From assembly GCF_000264905.1 (NCBI RefSeq), contig NW_006763149.1:1150168-1214167 (forward strand): a stretch of DNA of 64,000 nt, read 5' to 3'. This DNA comes from Stereum hirsutum FP-91666 SS1 (Eukaryota > Basidiomycota > Agaricomycetes > Russulales > Stereaceae). The translations under genes were made by a program, and so were the position numbers. Positions within the stretch are counted from its first letter, which is position 1. Each line of letters starts with the position of its first letter. The notes below the pieces were generated by a model that was given only the letters and a program-made list of their open reading frames with translations, did not search any database and was not told the origin of the DNA. Positions 48,394 through 58,818 of the stretch are shown piece after piece.

Positions 48394-51260
48394 ATGGACA
48401 AGGAGCAACACACATCTTTGGCAGTTCTCCAGGACAAGATCCGCGATCTGACCCGCGAACGAGATGGGCTCAAACGTCAGCTTGCGTTCAACCAAGAAGA
48501 GAATGCATCTCTCAGAACCAGGTATGAAGAGGACTTGATGGATACCAGGGCGCAGCGCGACGATGCTAGAAAGCAGATCGTTGAGAAGGAAACTGAGATA
48601 GAAGTCTCTAAACAACACATAGCTGTGTCGCGCGATGAACTGCAGCGGCAGAATAAAGTTGAGGTTGAAGCTCTGAAGAAGGAATTTTCTCTGGAGCGAG
48701 CGGCGTGGAAGGAGGTGAAGGCAGACATGGAGAGCGAGATAGAGCAGCTGAAGGCTTCTGAGTCTGGGATACCTGCAGCTGAGGTCGAAGCGTTACTTAG
48801 AGAGCTGAACAGAGCGAACGCGGAGAATCATAATCTACAAGGTCGTATAGACACTATACGTGCTGCGGCCACGCCGCAAGGTGCATCATCGACCTCACAT
48901 TCTGGCCCATCGTCCCGTGAGGCAAAACGGGAGCTACAGAGTTCAATGGTAATGTTATAGTTTATCTTGGTGGGATCTTTTTTCTTCTACTAAACTATGC
49001 TTCCCAGGATCTGGATGGCGCACAGGATGTAAAGCCTCGTACTGCTGATCTCGCCGAATCCCAAGAGTCCCGGGTGAGTTTAATATGTGTTCTGAAGCAT
49101 CAATGCTGATTTTCTCTCTATCTCGATAAGCCTTCACAAAAACCCCGTACAGACGAGTTTGCTGGTACAAAGGTGTGCTCGTTGTATCATGAACGTCGGA
49201 TTCAGTCTAACAACCACTTGTCGCCTCGAACAGCGAAAGCATTCCGAAGCCTCAAAGCCTTCCGCACCGACCCCCGCCTCAGACGCACGCGTTATCCAAG
49301 ATATGCGCGATGGTCTAGCAGATCGTATGCATGATCCTGCCGCGAAACGCCAAAGGACAGATCTATTTGGCGAGGCATCATCGCGCGATCATGTGGTAAG
49401 AACATTTCTATGACAGGCATCAACTCGTCCTCCGGATTGATAACTAGCGTGGCCAAAGGCAAAAACTACTTCGGTGTCTGGTTCAAGATCAACGCCTACA
49501 ACTGAAGTCATCCGACTCGACTTAGACGACTCTGAATCAGAGCTTGAGATCGAGAAGACTCCCGGGTCAGGTACCCATCAAGGTACTGTTCAACGAAGCG
49601 CAAAGTATGCATCTATCCTCGCAGTCGTTTGCACTTATTCCGGCTCATCCTTTCATGTCGTTTGACTTATGGATGGTGAGGTCGCAAGGGAAGCAGAAAG
49701 CGACCGATGTATTGCCCTTCACGACACAGGGGCCACCCAATCCCTCTAGATCTCAACAAGGCTCTATTGTTACTATATCTACCTCGGCCCTCCGAGGAGC
49801 TCCAGTTACACCTCACAGACCTTCAACGTCAGGAGCACAGATCGTGACTCCCTCAACAACAGCGAGTGACGCTGTAGGTTCTTATTACGGTTTCAGTAAA
49901 CACCTCACTCATGATACTTCCCGTGCAGGGCTCGTCGTACGGTTTCAGACACAGAACTAAACCGCGTATCACCCAGCAGTCTCCGACGCTATCTGAGCCG
50001 GAAACTCATTCAGGACCCTCTACTGCGCGATCAGTCTCATCCGCGAAGCCTTCTATAGTGAGCGCTTTTGGAGTTTCAGGTGTACAACGATCACCGTCAA
50101 CCAAGCAGACGCCCACTGTCTTGCGTCTGCCCTGTATCAAAACGTCCCCTAAGTTTGGATTTCCAGCATCAATTAACGCTCGCGTAGCGTCATATTCACC
50201 GGTATCAGTTTCGTCACTTCCCCAGCCCACCGACGCATACCCACACAAAGGTTTCTACCCTCGGCACTTCCTCGAGTCCTTTTACGGATGCCCTCGGATC
50301 GCATTCGTCGGTACTGCTGAGGGCGGCGGATTGAAGAAGGATGATCGTCCTCGACGCGTCTGCTTTCCGCGGTTGGACTACAACCCCAGTCAGCCTGTTA
50401 TGCATAGTTATCTTGGATAAGCACTGAGCTGATCGGTCTCTCCTTTGCGTTTGGTACAGGCCTTCCACTGAAACCGGGATATCCTGGAACCCTCATCACA
50501 AACCGCATGGAAATCACGTCCAACGGTCCATGGAACATCTGGATTCGGGCTCCAGAAAAGCCTTTATGGCTCAATGTCGGACTGTACGAGTGTACAAAAA
50601 GCAAACACCCGCTCACGGCAGACGAGTGGAAGTCATTGTCGCTTACGGTAAGCTCGTTTAGGACGTTATGTCCATGTCTTCGTGGAAATACGTTCAGCTA
50701 ATATTCTGGGAATTCAGGTCCGGAATACATGGGTAGCTTGCTTCCATAGTCATACCGGACAATGGACTTGCTATACGTCTATGCGTGCGCGGATGGTGCT
50801 GAGAAAGAAGGGTATGAGTATCACAGAGCAGTCCGTGAAGGACGAGATGGCACGCCCGTCTATATCTGCATTGAGTGTACAGGACGTCCACGAGGCCATG
50901 AATAGGGGTGACGAGGCGAGTATTATATTCTCACTACGCATGCATCGAACATTTGAATGGCCCTGAACTCACTAACCTCCCGAGCTAGCATCTGAACGTC
51001 ATACTCTTGAAGCCAGTAGGGTATGACGATGCTTGGCAGAGGGACATGGAAAAGAGATATGCTGAGGTAGTCCCGGGGACCAAGTTTCGCGGCGGGGCTC
51101 CTGGAAAGAAGAATAAAAGACATACAATTCGTGGGTATATCGGTCAGGTTCCGAAGAGCCACGATAGTACTAACACTCTTGTTGTTGTGCTGTTTGCTCA
51201 GGTGAAGACTCCGAAGAGTTGCTCGGCGTTACATCGACCGCTCATGCCGCAGCCAAATAA
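48394..51260 (+). CDS. CCD4: coiled-coil protein with DUF6697-like domain
   Basis: Starts MDKEQHTSLAVLQDKIRDLT; an upstream in-frame ATG at 48331 gives a less plausible leader. The coiled coil covers about 150 residues (LKRQLAFNQEENASLR, EALKKEFSLERAAWKEV). Linker exons contain the SIM-like TEVIRLDLDDSESELE and KRQRTD. The domain runs GFYPRHFLESFYGCPRIAFV, VCFPRLDYNPSQP|GLPLKPGYPG, PWNIWIRAPEKPLWLNVGLY, HPLTADEWKSLSLT|VRNTW, CYTSMRARMVLRKKGMSI and AMNRGDE|HLNVILLKPVGYDD. The last of these joins uses a GC donor (50916). A final intron (donor GTGGGT after HTI, acceptor GCTCAG) gives an end at 51260; reading through it would end at 51306 instead. Closest relative here is the CCD5 pseudogene. Confidence 0.74.
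49504..49551 (+). other. Putative SUMO-interacting motif in CCD4
   Basis: Encodes EVIRLDLDDSESELE, a V-I-x-L core followed by a strongly acidic/Ser stretch. Confidence 0.45.
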
Positions 51261-51728
51261 GACCGTGCCGTTCGGGGCAGGACGATGTGATCATTGGTGG
51301 ATCTAGTGGTACGAGATGTTCTGCTTCTGCACACTCAACTGTAATTCACTCAAGCTAGAAATGTAAATTTTTTGAGCGTCTCCGTTAGCAGGATCCTCCG
51401 GCCAATCTACAACTCATCTTCCACATAGTCGTCGTCTTTCTCGTCCTCATTATCCTCCTCGTCGTCACTTATCTCTACGCATGAGTCAGTAGGGTCCTGC
51501 TCGGGTCGCACATCCTTCGTGGCCTTTGGTCGCAAAATCATCGAGGAGAGTCTAGAAGACTCGAGCAGTAGATTGCTTTGTGGCCCACTTCCTGCGCCAC
51601 ATCTCGATCACGTGTAGGCATAATTACGAGAGACAGTGCTTTGCCCGACGTCAGAAACGCGTTTCTCTTCTGCACACCTTCCACAGTCATCTGGTTCTCT
51701 CCGAGTTCTGCTTTTTCGCGACGTGGAT
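51261..51728. other. Intergenic region, may include lost 5' end of CCD5
   Basis: The coiled-coil beginning expected by analogy with CCD4 (its first 20-30 residues) is not found in frame here. On the minus strand an Asp/Glu-coding run (51418-51480) is seen as GAGGAYGA-type repeats but has no clear start. Confidence 0.4.
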
Positions 51729-54414
51729 GCAGTTAACATCGATGTCCCTTGCCTTCAAGATATTACACAAGATATTACGGGATACACTCCAGCGACAACT
51801 CGCATTCGACGCCCAAGAGTTCGCAATCGAGCGTGTCGCCCTCGAAACTATGCTGAAGGCTACCCGAGAGCAAAGAGACCAAGCACGAAAGGATTCTGAA
51901 TCTCATAGAAGCTCGATGTAGGCGATGGAAGGGGGACTGAAGGACGAAGTGCAGAGGACACGGGCGGAGAGGGAAGTTTTGCGACGGGAGCACGATGGCG
52001 CGAGGACGGAATGGGAGAAAGATAAAGATGCGCTGCAGAAGGAGATTAGGAATTTGAAGGAGAAGTCTCGGGAAGTGGTCTCGACTGAAGAGGGTAAAGA
52101 ACTGAGGGGCCAGCTCAAGAGGGTCAATAGCGATAATTGGAGCTTGCGGAGTCGTCTGGCGCAGATTCAGGCTGTATTGGCTAAGCCCTCGACCACGACT
52201 TCCTCCACCCTTCTCGTTGAAACAGGAGCTGCTGCAACCAAGGTATGCCATCCTCTAAACTCCACTGGTGTAGACTCATTAAGCCCACGGCGTCGCACAC
52301 GAGCTTTAGAACGAAGACGTCAAGCCTACCGATCACCAAGAGCTAACTGCGTCAGCGGCCGTGGGCACTTCTTCTGCTAAAGTCTCGTCGGTGATGTTCT
52401 CTGTTTTGAGTTAGCTCTCCTCCATTGAGAACCTTGCAGCACTCTCAGCGAGCACATTCAGAAGACGCAGACGTTATAGACCTCACGCACCTCGAGGATT
52501 CTCCTGTCAATATACGTGTCTCTTTTACTGGGCGACTATCACTTATTGGTATCTTCTTGTGCAGAGATCTAAGCGCAAGCGGCTGAATAGTCTGTCGAGA
52601 GAGGCCTGGTTAACCTCTCAAAGTGTCTCCGCCAAACGGCAGAAGACCTATCCACATGGCCGCGTTGATAAGACTCCAGAATTTATCCAAGGCAGCTCTC
52701 AGGATATGCTGGTTTGCCTTGTGTACTTTTCTACTCTTACTCCACGTTATGAAATATCAATTATCAATGTTCTCTTGTAGAAGCCCAGCCACCAACCCGC
52801 AGATCGTGCCGCACTGTCGAATGAGCTCCACGTCCATAGGTACGATTTCCGCCTGTGCATTTTCCCAATATGTATAAGCTGCTCATAGGTTTAACTCCAC
52901 ACTCTAGGCTTCCTACAGCACACGGACAGCTGCACGGCATTTCCCCACGAGATGAACCAGTGGCGCACGCCCATCGTCTCGACGGAAGTTCCGACCTGCG
53001 TACGCTAACTAACTCAAAGAGTGAGGGCTCGAAACCTTCATCTCTCTGGACAACGGCTGCGCTCTCCTCTTCAGTGGCCTTTCAAGCAATACTCAATGAC
53101 ATCACGCCCGATCTTCCATCATCTTCGAAGGTACATGTCGTGTCTATTTAATACTAAACCTTTCCGTTAGTGACGGTAATCAAAGAGCCTGGGTATGGCC
53201 TAAGGGCGCGAACAAAGCCTCGGGCGACGCAGACATCTGCTTCCGCTCCGCTTCGCTCAGCAGGTTACTCATCATCTCCTGCCAGCACAGATGCTATCAA
53301 ACTAGCTTCGTCGCCGTCGGAGTTGACCACAAAGATGGACCGCACTGGCACTGAAAGGAAAATAACACAGCGAGACAAATCGGTTATCAATGACGTACCT
53401 CCATTACTACGCCATTCGATTTACACCTTTTCCACATCTCTGAATGATCTAATCGCAAAGATTTCTTCTGTCGATGTTCCATCTTTTCCATCGCCCTTGG
53501 TCAAAAATCCGTACCCCGGCTTTTGTCGGCGAGATTTTCTGGCACAACACCACAGTGCACCTCCACAATCATTTTTTGGCACAGCGATTAATCGTGACCT
53601 GAAGGCAGCTGGCTCAAACAGGATAAGATCAGTGATCTTTCCGAAGTGGGACCAAAATCCCGGTATGTTTCCCTATCTTCTGCCCTCTTTAAGTATTTCA
53701 GCGGGTATCCTTATTTCGCAGCACGCTTGACGTTTCTTCTACTAATATTGTGCTCCTTGTTCGGCGACCCTAGGCTTGCCAAATGTTCCTGGTCAGCCTG
53801 GAACAATCATCGCGAATCGGTTCGATATGGTCGGAGGAGGACCATGGGATATCTTTGTTGGAGCGAACGACGAGGCTTTATGGCAGTGACTTGGCTTGTA
53901 CGACACTATCATATCAGATCAGCCACTAACTCCGGAAGAATTTAAAGTGTGTTCACCTGCAGTACGTGTCTACCATGTTTTATCATATCGAGCAAATCTT
54001 GGTCTGTTCTCATACATTTGATGTCTATTTAGACGTCGTGGACGAAGGCTATTCTTGATACAAAACAGAAGTGGACCTGTTACTTGTCGATGCGGGCGAG
54101 GATGGTGCTGCGTAAGAAAGGACAAGAGGTTACGGATGTGTTAATTAAGCGTGAAATGGCACATCCTTCGATGGCTGCATTGTCCCAACAGGATGTGCTC
54201 TATGCGATGGACAGAGACGACGAGGCACGATCTTTCCACTGTCTTGTGTTCTCTCTATCCTCGCTAATGTCTAAGCTCGCAGATACTTAATATCATCCTA
54301 CTTGTCCCCCTGGGACACGACGAGCGGACCGACATGGAACGACGGTCTATCGGTGTGAAGTCCACGTCGCCAAGTCCACACGGCGTATGCCATTCACCTT
54401 TTCGAGTACAGTGA
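51729..54414 (+). pseudogene. CCD5: decayed coiled-coil/DUF6697-like paralogue
   Basis: Clearly homologous to CCD4 (LQRQLAFDAQE versus LKRQLAFNQEE; GLPNVPGQPGTIIANR versus GLPLKPGYPGTLITNR; CYLSMRARMVLRKKGQEV versus CYTSMRARMVLRKKGMSI). It is interrupted by TAG at 51919-51921 in the coiled coil, with the same frame continuing AMEGGLKDEVQRTRAERE, and by TGA in the conserved domain near 53885 (DEALWQ, stop, LGLYDTIISDQPLTPEEF). Both are substitutions, not frameshifts. The start of the coiled coil is also missing and the GC donor at 54225 is further degraded. The linker still encodes DVIDLTHLEDSP and the NLS-like RSKRKRLNS. Selection has probably been lost recently. The outer limits are approximate. 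Confidence 0.75.
52466..52505 (+). other. Putative SUMO-interacting motif in CCD5 pseudogene
   Basis: Encodes DVIDLTHLEDSP within the linker, like those of CCD1, CCD2 and CCD4. Confidence 0.4.
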
Positions 54415-55029
54415 ACGTGGTTGACCAAAACTTACATAGGGACCAGTCCGTCACTCCAAACTGCTAGTGCACAATTGGCTCTACGGCTAACGTGGCTCGG
54501 GCATCAACCAACCTGCGGGCTAGACGGAAGAGCAACGTTTTGCGAACTAGTTTTGGCGAGAATGAAAGTGAGTTTGGCGAGCTGGACCGTGAAGAATATT
54601 GTGACGATGAAGGAGATGGAGACTTCGTAGGTTAGTAACAGCATGTCGAACCATCTTGGAGGTCGACATGCTGTGCTACAGGTCCACAACTACTTTCGTC
54701 TACGACTCCATGTTTTTACTTCTCAGATGGTGCTCTTATCATATTATCATATACTCCTTCAGTAGTTTCACCGTATACTTCTTTGGTTTCCTTCCGGATG
54801 AGAACCTTGCCACACTTACACAACTAGCTCTTCCTCTACATCCTCTCCGGAGAACTTACCCGCTATTCGGTCAGAGTCGCTCGATCATTGCTCAGCCACG
54901 CTATAATTAGACCTGCCCGCGCGACATCTAACCGATCAAAAATGTTTTGTTTTCAAACAGAGCTGAAGCTATGGGCGGTCGCGGACTTCTGCGCAGCGAG
55001 GTCGTGTACTGCGTCGAGGCTGCGCACTC
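54415..55029. other. Intergenic region
   Basis: Between the CCD5 remnant and the glycosyltransferase. A TATA-like CTATAATTA occurs at 54900-54908, about 125 bases from the next ATG. No gene recognised. Confidence 0.45.
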
Positions 55030-56448
55030 ATGCCTGCTCCTTCGGGCGAGCGTTCATCATGGCGTCTCCCAAACTCTCCGTTGTACACCATGGCTCGACT
55101 ATGGCGTTCTCGATATACAGTACCGCTGGTCGCGTTCATCTGTTCATTCTCTGCCGTTCTCTACATTTCTTTTGACTTTTATGCCCGTCCATTACGCACG
55201 CTGGCCCTCAACCTGGACGGAGACGCCACATCGATACCACAGTCGACAGATATCGCTGTTCCATCTGTGGAAATCAACAATGAACCTCCACCACCAGAGG
55301 AGCCCGCACCACGGGTCCTCCTCGTCTCTGCTTTCTTTCCTGTCTCACAATCGAAACACTCCGTCGATGAGTATCTTGACTGGCTCAAGCGTTTCTTGGG
55401 CACCGTCACCACCGATCTCTACTTCTTTTGTCCACCCGAACTCGCAAGCATGATCCGCTCTTTCCGCGGAAACCTGCCCATCACCATCGACATGTCCTAC
55501 AACACCCCCTTCCACATCCCGCCACTCAAACCACACGCCACACGTTACAAGGAGATGCACCAGTGGGACCGTGAGAAGTGGCGCCACTCACCCGAACTGT
55601 ACGCCGTCTGGAACGCGAAACCGTACTTGTTGGACTACGCCGTGAGGAATGCGAGGGCGAATGGGAATATCTACGATTTTGCGTTTTGGACAGACGCGGG
55701 GGCGATCAGAGATGACAATAAGTTCAGTGCGTGGCCGGATGGCAGGAGGGTGAAGGAGGTGTTCGAGATGGCGCACAAAGAGAGCGGGACGCTGAAGGAG
55801 AGGCTCATATTCTTCCCCTTGTGGTTGATGCCCGATGCGAAGTTCAAGTATTGGACGGAGGATATGGGGCCGGTAGATGCTGAGTTCAGCGAGGGTACGT
55901 CCCTCGACTCGCATTTCATCTCGATTTCTTGCTCTTGGACCCATCCTGACGACATGTGTTATTTCTTACATTGGTCATCCACAGGCTCATTCTTCGGCGG
56001 TATGCCCGCATCGATTACCTGGTTCCGTCGTGTGTTTTACACCTACCACAACCACTATCTCTCCGAAGACAAGTTCGTCGGGAAGGACCAGACACTATTC
56101 AACTCCATCTTCCTTCTCTTCCCCGCTCGCTTTTTCGGCGTCTCTCTCTGGGATTCTTCCTCACCAGCCCACGCTGGCATACCCTGGAACGCAGATACTG
56201 CGCTCGGGACCTGTGGGAATACGTGGTACTACTACGAGTGGTGGCTAGCAAATAAGGAGACGAGGGATGAGATGGCGGAAATCTGGCTGACGGATGCACA
56301 TATGAAGTCGAGGGGCTGGAAGGATTTCTGGAAGACTTCGGTGCGGTGTAGGGAGGGTGACGCGCTGGGGATGCAAGGAATCCTGAAGAGACAATTTGGG
56401 AGCGGATGGGTGGCACCGAAGAGGGATGTGAAGATGCAGTACGTTTGA
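55030..56448 (+). CDS. HtrL/YibB-like glycosyltransferase, type II membrane protein
   Basis: The start is either MPAPSGERSSW at 55030 or MARLWRSRYTV at 55090. The second begins directly before the TM anchor TVPLVAFICSFSAVLYISF, giving Golgi-type type II topology. The luminal domain starts PRVLLVSAFFPVSQSKHS and includes WLKRFLGTVTTDLYFFC, YKEMHQWDREKWRHSPELY, VWNAKPYLLDYAV, FAFWTDAGAIRDD, SFFGGMPASITWFRRVFY, KDQTLFNSIFLLFP and GNTWYYYEWW, characteristic of the HtrL/YibB family. TDAGA probably serves as the metal/donor site. A 90-bp intron (55895-55984, GTACGT...CCACAG) fits SEG|SFFGG, but its retention also keeps frame and has no stop. Length is 442 residues spliced, 472 unspliced (from 55030). 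The substrate is unknown. Confidence 0.85.
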   Translation: MPAPSGERSSWRLPNSPLYTMARLWRSRYTVPLVAFICSFSAVLYISFDFYARPLRTLALNLDGDATSIPQSTDIAVPSVEINNEPPPPEEPAPRVLLVSAFFPVSQSKHSVDEYLDWLKRFLGTVTTDLYFFCPPELASMIRSFRGNLPITIDMSYNTPFHIPPLKPHATRYKEMHQWDREKWRHSPELYAVWNAKPYLLDYAVRNARANGNIYDFAFWTDAGAIRDDNKFSAWPDGRRVKEVFEMAHKESGTLKERLIFFPLWLMPDAKFKYWTEDMGPVDAEFSEGTSLDSHFISISCSWTHPDDMCYFLHWSSTGSFFGGMPASITWFRRVFYTYHNHYLSEDKFVGKDQTLFNSIFLLFPARFFGVSLWDSSSPAHAGIPWNADTALGTCGNTWYYYEWWLANKETRDEMAEIWLTDAHMKSRGWKDFWKTSVRCREGDALGMQGILKRQFGSGWVAPKRDVKMQYV

Positions 56449-57098
56449 GTGGTTGGTTGGTGTCCGTCAGAGCTCCTCTCGTCGTTAGAATCGTTCCTTG
56501 TGCTATGCTCCATCGATTGCTTTCTTTATGCTCATACCGCAGACTATTAATTATCACCCTATCCAGACCCTATCATTCAAGCGGAACATTGAGCAGGCAG
56601 TCAAAATGTGCCAGGCATTCTAGAATCAGTAGCACCACGGTAAGTATATGGGCAAGCGTTAAAATCGCGCTGAATGAAACGGTATAGTACATTCAGAACA
56701 GAAATACGGAAAGGACATACATGTCAAGTACGATAACATGGATATCGATGGAGAGAACCAGGGTATTCGGAATAAACATGAAACCAAAATCGAAGGCATG
56801 AAAAGCGAGGTGGCATACAACATGAGAGCAATAAGAACGAAGTACCAGTAAAGTGATAGTCACATCCGACAGCAGGAACCCTAGAAACTTTGCAAGAAAC
56901 GGATATCGAGTCTAGGACAAAGAATTAAGTCTTCAATAGGGCATATATGTAGAGGTGTACATTCAACCCCTCCGCCAATCAGGAAGCGAGCTCTGGCGGA
57001 GGCTCCAGCGTTTCAAACCGCCACATATATGCTCTAATAGAGCCATAAATTCAGCCATAACTTATTCAATGAATTTTTCTCTTGGGCATCAGTCTTCT
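56449..57098. other. Intergenic region between convergent genes
   Basis: 3' flanks of the glycosyltransferase and CCD6. AT-rich stretches; no gene or RNA recognised. Confidence 0.5.
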
Positions 57099-58438
57099 TT
57101 ATTCGGTGCCCAGGGTGGGTGGCGTGGCAGAGACCACCCCATCCTTCTGCGAAGACTCCTCCTGCGTCTCTGGCTCTGGATTAGAGTCTGTAAGCGCGCG
57201 CTGTTGTTTGAAGGTGCACAACGGTCAAGAGAATAGTATCAGGACATGATTATTGACCTCTTTGGACGGCACAACAAGGACGACAAATTACGTACCAATG
57301 CCCACTCCGCGGGCTCCCTCTGGGCAGCTGTCATCAATTCCTTGGTAGTAAGTCGAGGTTTTGAACTCGCTCCTGCTGCGGGGTGCTGTCGATATATTGT
57401 GGTGTAAACATGGTTAATTCATGAGGATACTTTCCGGACCAGAGAGTTTGGGTCTGAGAGAACCGACCTTAGGACGGCCCACGCGGCGCAACTGAGGCGA
57501 AGTTGATGGAGTAATTGGCGCTCGCACAATAATTTCCGTCCTTTGCTGCTCCTTGCCCCTCTTCTGTTCGCCTGGCATATCACGAACTGTAGTGCGTATG
57601 ATATCTGGGAGTGCTCTGCTGGAGGAAGACGTGGGGGTCTCCGGAACCTGAGGAGCCACAAAAACCATAAGCCTCGTACGAAGCTTGGTTCAAGCAGAGA
57701 TGAACGGACCGACGAAGTTGAGATATCATCTTCACTATCATTTGTCTGATTGCCCGGAGCGGGAGGAACGAAGAGAGAAGACCCGGGCTTCGAAATAGAA
57801 ACGTAGTGTCTGTGCCGTTTGAAAGGTGGCGTCGGGTAGGGTACATGTTGTTTGACTGGAGTGCTGTTTTCAAAAGATGTAGGCCAAGGTATCGAAGATG
57901 ACTCTTCTTCAACTATGTTCATAGGACTGGCGGCGATTCCCAGGAGCGAATCAGTGCGACCTAGACATAACGTATCGTCATGGACAGAACAAAAAGGATG
58001 GCACAAAGAACCAAACTTTCCTTTTCGTTTCCCATGCGGGGTCGACGGAGAATCCACAGGTGTCCTTGCTTCATCCGGCTCGACCTTCAAGATCTCATTT
58101 TCCATTCTCATTTTATCTAATTCCTCCTGAAGATCTCGCATCTCCAACTTCGACTGCTCCAACTGCTCTGCTACATCTGCTTCACGATTACGCCAAGCAT
58201 CTCTCTGCGTCTCCGCATCCTCCAAAGCTCGCTTCAACTGCGTTGCCTGCACATCTTTTTCAGCTTTGACACGAGATAGTTCATACCGATAGTCGTTCTC
58301 CAGCTGCGAGACATGCTCTCGGTGGGCAGATTTGATCTTCCGGAGGTCGTCGATGGTCTGAAGCAGTTGAGCAGTGATTCGTCCAAGTTCGAGCCGAGTG
58401 TCGCGTAGCTGATATTCCAGAGTGTAGTCATGCGACAT
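57099..58438 (-). CDS. CCD6: coiled-coil paralogue lacking the DUF6697-like domain
   Basis: Starts MSHDYTLEYQLRDTRLELGR, very close to the CCD3 start (MSHPLAVDDQLRDTRRELEL). A coiled coil of about 115 residues follows (LKRALEDAETQRDAWRNRE, LEQSKLEMRDLQEELDKM). The linker contains TPPFKRHRHYVS and VPETPTSSSSRALPD. Exons continue through RRVGRPK|HPAAGASSKPR and EWAL|RALTDSNPEPE to the C-terminus PPTLGTE at 57099. None of the PGAPG, YFGEY or CVGYD blocks of the other paralogues is present here or just downstream. One proposed intron (SF|VPETP) would be only about 33 bp, so the exon structure near 57.65 kb is unsure. Either a coiled-coil-only derivative or a truncated gene that acquired new 3' exons. 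Confidence 0.62.
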
Positions 58439-58818
58439 CTAGATACAAGGATATGTGTACACCAAGTTATGAAGCCGCCCGTGAAGGAGAACGGACGAAG
58501 GCAAGGAGTGTGAGAGTTCCAAGAGCATGCGTGGCGAAACGGTAGCATCATTCAACGGCAGACTAGGAGACGCCACACACACTTTTCCTCCATAGGGAAG
58601 TTGGTGGCCCGAGTCCTCGCTATTATTCGCAGCTCTCATCTATATACCTCTGCTCCTGTGATCATGATGGTGTAATTTCCTGCCTTGCGACGAGCATGAT
58701 ATGTCGAAATACTTTGGTCGAATTGCATAGTATGGTACTGGTACAGTGGAGGGACAAGTACAAAAATGTGCCAATATGATGATGGGAGTCACAGCCCAAA
58801 AGATGAACGACCAAATAC

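Noticed and set aside
51417..51545. Minus-strand acidic Asp/Glu-coding run that might be a gene end
   Set aside because: No start codon, splice sites or homologous residues; the composition alone is not evidence.
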